Origin: a virus
Direction: 5' to 3' (one strand)
Length of the DNA stretch: 48,631 bases
Virus record (IMG/VR): IMGVR_UViG_3300030102_005119
Span: 1-48,631 of that record
Shown here: positions 45,095 through 48,631 of the stretch, piece after piece
How the letters are laid out: each line of letters opens with the position of its first letter
Position numbering within the stretch: position 1 is the first letter of the stretch
Notes under the pieces: generated by a model
Seen by the model: the letters and a program-made list of their open reading frames with translations, nothing else
Told to the model about the DNA's origin: nothing
Database searches by the model: none
Made by a program: the position numbers and the translations under genes

Positions 45095-46122
45095 TGTACT
45101 ACCTCTGCTGGATTTGCTGTTGTTGCTGCTGTAGGCACTACCGGTGGTGGTGTCTGCACAGTCGGAGCGGGGTTCAGGGTTTGAGCCTGTTGGTTGAGAA
45201 CGGTGTTGAATGCCTGTTGTGCAGCCAACTGTTGCTCTTGAGCCTCTTTCTGGAACATTCTCATGTCGAATTGTATCATTGTGATGTCATTGCTACCAGT
45301 ATCAGGGTTGGGAATGTGCCAGACATTGATTCCCTTCGTCTTGTTGGAGTCCTTCTCAATCTCTTGGAAGAAAGGCTCGTACTTCTGAACTAGGTCAGGC
45401 GCTCTGGTCTCAGTAGTTTGCAGTGATGATACCGGTATGGTGACCAGACTCACTCCTTTCTTCACCTTGTCCTTGAACCTGCTTGGTCTCATCTCGTCTT
45501 CCTTGTCTTGAGCGTCTTCCCATTTGCAGAGTAGGTGGTACAGATGTAGATGTTCAGGGCAGTATGTCCCTTTGAGTGTCTTCCCACTGGTCACACCGCT
45601 TCTTGCTAGGAATGCCTCGGTCTGTCCTGAGATTGGATTCTGCCAGTACATGTCCCAGAGGCTTCTACCTGTGTCTTCGTCTGTTATTCTCGCATAGAGA
45701 TTGTCGTATTCTATGAGTTGCTTGCAGTCACAACCATCAACTACGCACGTCCCACTGTCCTTGGTGTATCTGTACGGGCTTCCCAACCATCTTCTTGGGT
45801 CTAGGATAGACCTCTTAGTGGGTTTGAGAAGTTTGTATGCCTGTTTGATGTCCTTCCTTCTGGCTTTTCTTGGGTCAGCGTGGTTGGATGGGTAGAAGTT
45901 CACCTTCGGAACTTCAAGGTTCTTTTGAGTCGCTATCTGTTGCATCTGCTGTTGTGCTATTGCTTGCTCCATTATAGCCGCCTGATTGAACTGTGGGTTG
46001 CCCATTTGGGCCATGTTCATCATCGCTGCGTCGTTTAGGTTGCTTAGGCTCTGAGTCTGAATCGGAGTTCTTGTTATCGTGCGGTACATGTTATCGGGTA
46101 CATCTAAGAGGCCGCCTACCAT
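45091..46122 (-). CDS. Cys/His-cluster protein, about 343 aa
   Basis: The ATG at 46122 overlaps the AbrB stop as TGATG after GGAGGGTGA. The first 65 residues are Met/Gln/Asn-rich coil. The central domain holds a Cys cluster (C126, C131, C133, with CVVDGCDC) and a second cluster CPEHLHLYHLLC (C188-C199), so it could bind one or two zinc ions. A basic region (KARRKDIKQAYKLLKPTKR) precedes it. The C-terminus is Gln/Ala/Pro/Thr-rich. No family recognised. Confidence 0.66.
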   Translation of the reverse strand: MVGGLLDVPDNMYRTITRTPIQTQSLSNLNDAAMMNMAQMGNPQFNQAAIMEQAIAQQQMQQIATQKNLEVPKVNFYPSNHADPRKARRKDIKQAYKLLKPTKRSILDPRRWLGSPYRYTKDSGTCVVDGCDCKQLIEYDNLYARITDEDTGRSLWDMYWQNPISGQTEAFLARSGVTSGKTLKGTYCPEHLHLYHLLCKWEDAQDKEDEMRPSRFKDKVKKGVSLVTIPVSSLQTTETRAPDLVQKYEPFFQEIEKDSNKTKGINVWHIPNPDTGSNDITMIQFDMRMFQKEAQEQQLAAQQAFNTVLNQQAQTLNPAPTVQTPPPVVPTAATTANPAEVVQ

Positions 46123-46307
46123 CACTCACCCTCCGCTGGTGTCACATGAATAGACATTTGCCCATTTTCTGCCGATAATCGCCATTCTACCTTGCTACCG
46201 GCAGTCATGCCGAATTGCTGCACAATCCACATGGGAATGGTGGTCCGAAGTGAGTTGCTACCCCCTCCTGTCGGAACGAGAGTGGTGGTGGTCTTACCCT
46301 TGGCCAT
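46122..46307 (-). CDS. AbrB/SpoVT-type DNA-binding regulator, 61 aa
   Basis: The frame extends upstream to 46385, but that part overlaps the GTPase gene; the ATG at 46307 gives a compact domain. The sequence SNSLRTTIPMWIVQQFGMTA followed by GSKVEWRLSAENGQMSIHV is the swapped-hairpin AbrB pattern: a first strand, a T-I-P turn, a short helix, a G-x2-x-G-x2-V strand and a final strand. AbrB-fold proteins bind DNA as dimers and are common in archaea and their viruses. It may regulate genes of this block. Confidence 0.8.
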   Translation of the reverse strand: MAKGKTTTTLVPTGGGSNSLRTTIPMWIVQQFGMTAGSKVEWRLSAENGQMSIHVTPAEGE

Positions 46308-46342
46308 AGAGGTCGCACACCCTACTACATCAAAAAGGTCAC

Positions 46343-47056
46343 TCAAGAGGTCAAGAGTTCTACTAGGGTTGGTTCGACGTTCCAACCCACACGAGTGGCC
46401 ATGAAAGCACGCTTTGTTGGAAGCCTCGCTTTCTGCAATCTAATCAGGTCATCTCGGAACGGGTCGAATATCTTGTGTTCGCCTATTCTGTTCTGCTGCC
46501 AGAGTTCAGCGGCCTTCTTGTCGAAGAACCTGTCTGCCTTATTAGCCACCAACATGAGCATCCTAGGTGTGTACTTCTTCCCCTTCCATCTGCTTCTGAG
46601 GGTTCTGTATCTGTAGTCCCTCTGAATGAGCCTGTCTACGAGATACTTGAACCCGGCAACTTGCTCTGCACCCTCAGGACCACCAGCGAAGGCTCTGTCA
46701 TCGAACACGTACATGACGCACTCCACCTGTCTGGCTACCATATCGTCAATCCACAGATTCCAGAACCTCTCTTGCCCACCTATGTCTGCTGAGTATACAA
46801 CTCTCTTCTCGCCTTGCCAAGATATTCTCTTCCTAGTCGGTTTGGGCAACATGTATCTGGTGATTAGTTTGAAGTGTTCTGTTCTCTCATCCTCTGCTAT
46901 CTCTTCCATCTCGCCGGGTGTGGTCATGTACCTGTCGAGAGTGGTCTTGCCGACCATGCTAGTACCATATACTCCGACTCTTCTTGGCTTCCATGCATTG
47001 TAGAGGTGTTGTCCGTATATGGCTACACCGACGAGTACGCTCCCTCCACCTACCAT
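46343..47056 (-). CDS. Membrane-anchored Ras/Arf-type small GTPase, 237 aa
   Basis: The ATG at 47056 follows AGGTGAG. All main GTPase motifs are present: P-loop GTSMVGKT (31-38), G3 DIGGQE (91-96, Arf-like rather than Ras-like) and G4 NKAD (172-175). A candidate G5 is ATR near residue 220. An N-terminal hydrophobic segment (SVLVGVAIYGQHLYNAW) followed by basic KPRR could anchor it in a membrane, as in the signal-recognition-particle receptor beta subunit. The motifs look intact, so it should bind and probably hydrolyse GTP. Its neighbours upstream are two membrane proteins. Small GTPases are rare in viruses of prokaryotes. The role, perhaps acting on the host membrane or protein targeting, is inference. 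Confidence 0.85.
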   Translation of the reverse strand: MVGGGSVLVGVAIYGQHLYNAWKPRRVGVYGTSMVGKTTLDRYMTTPGEMEEIAEDERTEHFKLITRYMLPKPTRKRISWQGEKRVVYSADIGGQERFWNLWIDDMVARQVECVMYVFDDRAFAGGPEGAEQVAGFKYLVDRLIQRDYRYRTLRSRWKGKKYTPRMLMLVANKADRFFDKKAAELWQQNRIGEHKIFDPFRDDLIRLQKARLPTKRAFMATRVGWNVEPTLVELLTS

Positions 47057-47065
47057 TCATCTCAC

Positions 47066-47326
47066 CTAGTTGGGCAGTTGAGAGTAGAGCCAGTCAGCAA
47101 AACCCTCGACCTGCTGATATGACCACTCGACTGTCCAACCCCAGAGAGTGAAATCGGTGTATGATTCAATCGCACTGACTGCTAGTGACGCTCCTAGTGC
47201 TGCAAGTATTGTTCTAAGCCATCCAACACCCCATTCGTAGGTATTGTCCACCGTGTTTGCCAAGTGCATGGCACGCAGTGTCTCTTCTACTGAGTCGTCC
47301 TTGGGGGTCTTGAATATCCTGCCCAT
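47066..47326 (-). CDS. Single-helix membrane protein, 86 aa
   Basis: TGATG overlap with the previous stop. One hydrophobic helix (WLRTILAALGASLAVSAI, about 36-53) follows a charged N-terminus (RIFKTPKDDSVEETLRAMH). The C-terminus is Trp-rich and amphipathic (FTLWGWTVEWSYQQVEGFADW). It is directly upstream of the membrane-anchored GTPase and may be its partner; no family is recognised. Confidence 0.7.
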   Translation of the reverse strand: MGRIFKTPKDDSVEETLRAMHLANTVDNTYEWGVGWLRTILAALGASLAVSAIESYTDFTLWGWTVEWSYQQVEGFADWLYSQLPN

Positions 47327-47964
47327 CAGTTATCGCCGCTGCTGTTCTTGTATCTAAGGTCTGGTGTCCCATCCTTCTTTAATCGCACATTATCGGATGA
47401 AATGTCCCTAGGGGGAGTCACGGATTGCTCCAGTATCTCATCTGCTAGCGAGTCCAGACCGAAACTCCTTGCTTGAGTGACGTTCGCACTGTGTGATGGT
47501 GGTTTTGATGTGTTGAACAGGTCAACTCCCAGACCTGATACCGAGGATTGGCTGTTTGATGCCATTGATGGTGGCATCTTGCCCGGATTCTGCTGCATCC
47601 AAAGCAGTTCTTTCTCCAACTGCATCTCCTGCATTCGTAGTTCCATGTCTGCACGACGCTGGTCGTAGTTGAACTGCTGCTCTCTGAAGCGGTAGTCCCT
47701 CTGCCTCTGCATCTCTGACATCCTGACTCGCTCCTGCATCTGCTCCTCAAAGAACATCTTGAACAAGTAGTACGCCAGAATCTGAATTGCCAATGCCCCC
47801 ATAGCATATGTCATTCCGTTGACGTATTGGTTTGCATTCTCTCCACCGGGTAGCCACAATCCAGCATCGTAGATACCTATTGCGACCCCCACTAGAGCCG
47901 ACTGGGTTAGTATCAACCCGGTCAATCTCATTTCCGATTTATCCGAAGGGTCTTGTCTGCTCAT
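47326..47964 (-). CDS. Two-helix membrane protein with coiled coil, about 212 aa
   Basis: The frame is open from a GTG at 48018, but the ATG at 47964 has GAGGT seven bases upstream, so I prefer it. Two hydrophobic helices (LTGLILTQSALVGVAIGIYD and MTYAMGALAIQILAYYLF) are followed by a long charged coiled coil (EEQMQERVRMSEMQRQRDYR and beyond) and a disordered polar tail. It looks like a membrane-anchored scaffold. It begins the run membrane protein, membrane protein, GTPase. Confidence 0.7.
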   Translation of the reverse strand: MSRQDPSDKSEMRLTGLILTQSALVGVAIGIYDAGLWLPGGENANQYVNGMTYAMGALAIQILAYYLFKMFFEEQMQERVRMSEMQRQRDYRFREQQFNYDQRRADMELRMQEMQLEKELLWMQQNPGKMPPSMASNSQSSVSGLGVDLFNTSKPPSHSANVTQARSFGLDSLADEILEQSVTPPRDISSDNVRLKKDGTPDLRYKNSSGDN

Positions 47965-48018
47965 CTTAGTGACCTCTAGAAAGACCCCACGAGGGTGGCT
48001 ATCATAAGCCTTCTGCAC

Positions 48019-48631
48019 CTAATTCAGTGTCTGGTAAAGATTAGAACCCGGATAATTAGTATAATAATCAGGTTTGTTTGGAGTAATAGATGACGATTGA
48101 TATTGTTCGGTAATATCACCACGAGCATCTCTGAAAGATGGTTTTTGCTGACCAGCAGTATACATGACAGCCTCTTGTCCATACTTCGCCGCCAACTCCA
48201 GAAGTTTGGCCTGTTGCGCTGGGTTTACTCTAGGTAAGGTGAATGAGGGTTCTGTGTCTCCCCCCTCTGTCCACTTAGAACCCCCCTCGGCTGATATTAT
48301 GTCTGGTAGTCTAAGTTCCGCCAGTTCTGCGAGCATTTGATTACTCAACCCTTCTGCTCTTTTCCTACCCATGGTTGTTGCTCCCGGTTTAGTACCTATG
48401 GTCATGGTGGGGTACTTGTGAGGTCGATGTGCCTCTTCTATTTTAGAGGGATTAAACTCAGAAAGAGTAGTCTGTTTTGATTTCATCACTCTCAGAGTCC
48501 CTTTGTCTTTGAAGTGTCTAGCCCTGTTCGCATGCTCCCCCTCTAAAGTGAGCCTCCCACCTTGTGTGTGACTGACATCCTTACGGTTGTGTGAGCCGTA
48601 TATGCCTCGTCGTCTTCTTTCCCTATTGAGT
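48019..48631 (-). CDS. Unknown protein with PIP-box-like motif, 5' end open at window edge
   Basis: From the right edge to the TAG at 48019 this frame has no stop (204 codons). The ATG at 48486 could be an internal start giving about 155 residues; the upstream part (GRLTLEGEHANRARHFKDKG and so on) looks coding, so the true start may lie outside. Just after the internal ATG is KQTTLSEFN, similar to the QxxLxxFF motif that binds sliding clamps, though the second aromatic is missing. The middle is helical (LSNQMLAELAELRLPDII, AQQAKLLELAAKYGQEAVMY) and the C-terminus polar and Tyr-rich. Function unknown. Confidence 0.6.
   Translation of the reverse strand, partial: LNRERRRRGIYGSHNRKDVSHTQGGRLTLEGEHANRARHFKDKGTLRVMKSKQTTLSEFNPSKIEEAHRPHKYPTMTIGTKPGATTMGRKRAEGLSNQMLAELAELRLPDIISAEGGSKWTEGGDTEPSFTLPRVNPAQQAKLLELAAKYGQEAVMYTAGQQKPSFRDARGDITEQYQSSSITPNKPDYYTNYPGSNLYQTLN

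Noticed and set aside
46308-46385. Longer N-terminus for the AbrB-type regulator
   Set aside because: It overlaps the GTPase gene and adds sequence outside the compact AbrB domain; the ATG at 46307 is preferred.
47965-48018. Extra N-terminus for the two-helix membrane protein from a GTG
   Set aside because: The GTG immediately follows the previous stop with no good ribosome site, while the ATG at 47964 has GAGGT at ideal distance.

Overview
The window looks like the morphogenesis half of a tailed double-stranded DNA virus (head-tail, HK97-type capsid), most likely one infecting an archaeon. Every convincing gene lies on the minus strand, so the operon reads from the right edge (48631) to the left edge (1). 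Genes are packed end to end, usually with ATGA, TGATG or TAATG overlaps, and often follow Shine-Dalgarno-like GGAGG/GGTGA motifs. No stretch over about 60 bases lacks a gene. I saw no tRNA, rRNA, CRISPR array, insertion sequence, integrase, attachment site or replication gene. The archaeal assignment is inference. It rests on a TATA-box-like element close to a GTG start at the head of the capsid module, an AbrB-type regulator, many CxxC zinc sites and an Arf/Ras-type small GTPase. A plankton-archaeal virus of the magrovirus kind, or a virus of another archaeal lineage, would fit. The sequence alone does not settle the host.

Region by region, in the direction of transcription. (1) 48631-44193, accessory and membrane genes: a protein with a PIP-box-like motif whose frame runs off the right edge, a two-helix membrane protein with a coiled coil, a one-helix membrane protein, a membrane-anchored small GTPase, an AbrB-fold regulator, a Cys/His protein, a Gln-rich coiled-coil protein and a small membrane protein. 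(2) 44144-36841, DNA packaging: a protein with two tandem zinc-helix modules (candidate small terminase), three proteins of unknown function, a low-complexity virion-like protein, the large terminase and a 29-residue small ORF. (3) 36860-23060, head: an unknown protein, a portal with two zinc ribbons, three small head-associated proteins, an 1826-residue protein with a degenerate DNA-ligase-like domain near its C-terminus, a fused prohead protease-scaffold, the major capsid protein and small capsid-accessory proteins. (4) 23060-1, neck and tail: connector, tail-completion proteins, an unusually long tail tube protein, a SAP-domain protein, a tail assembly chaperone made as a short form and a -1 frameshifted form, a short tape measure, a tail-tip protein, and one uninterrupted reading frame of at least 5,021 codons that starts with a LamG/concanavalin-like domain and runs off the left edge.

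How the genes work together. Terminase and portal would package DNA into a head built by the protease-scaffold and capsid protein. The connector and completion proteins would join the head to a tail made of tube, tape measure and chaperones. The giant protein is the natural candidate for host binding at the tail tip. The least expected parts are the GTPase with its membrane neighbours, the ligase-like domain in a head-module giant, the giant tail ORF, and a 20-residue motif shared by the scaffold C-terminus and a separate small protein.
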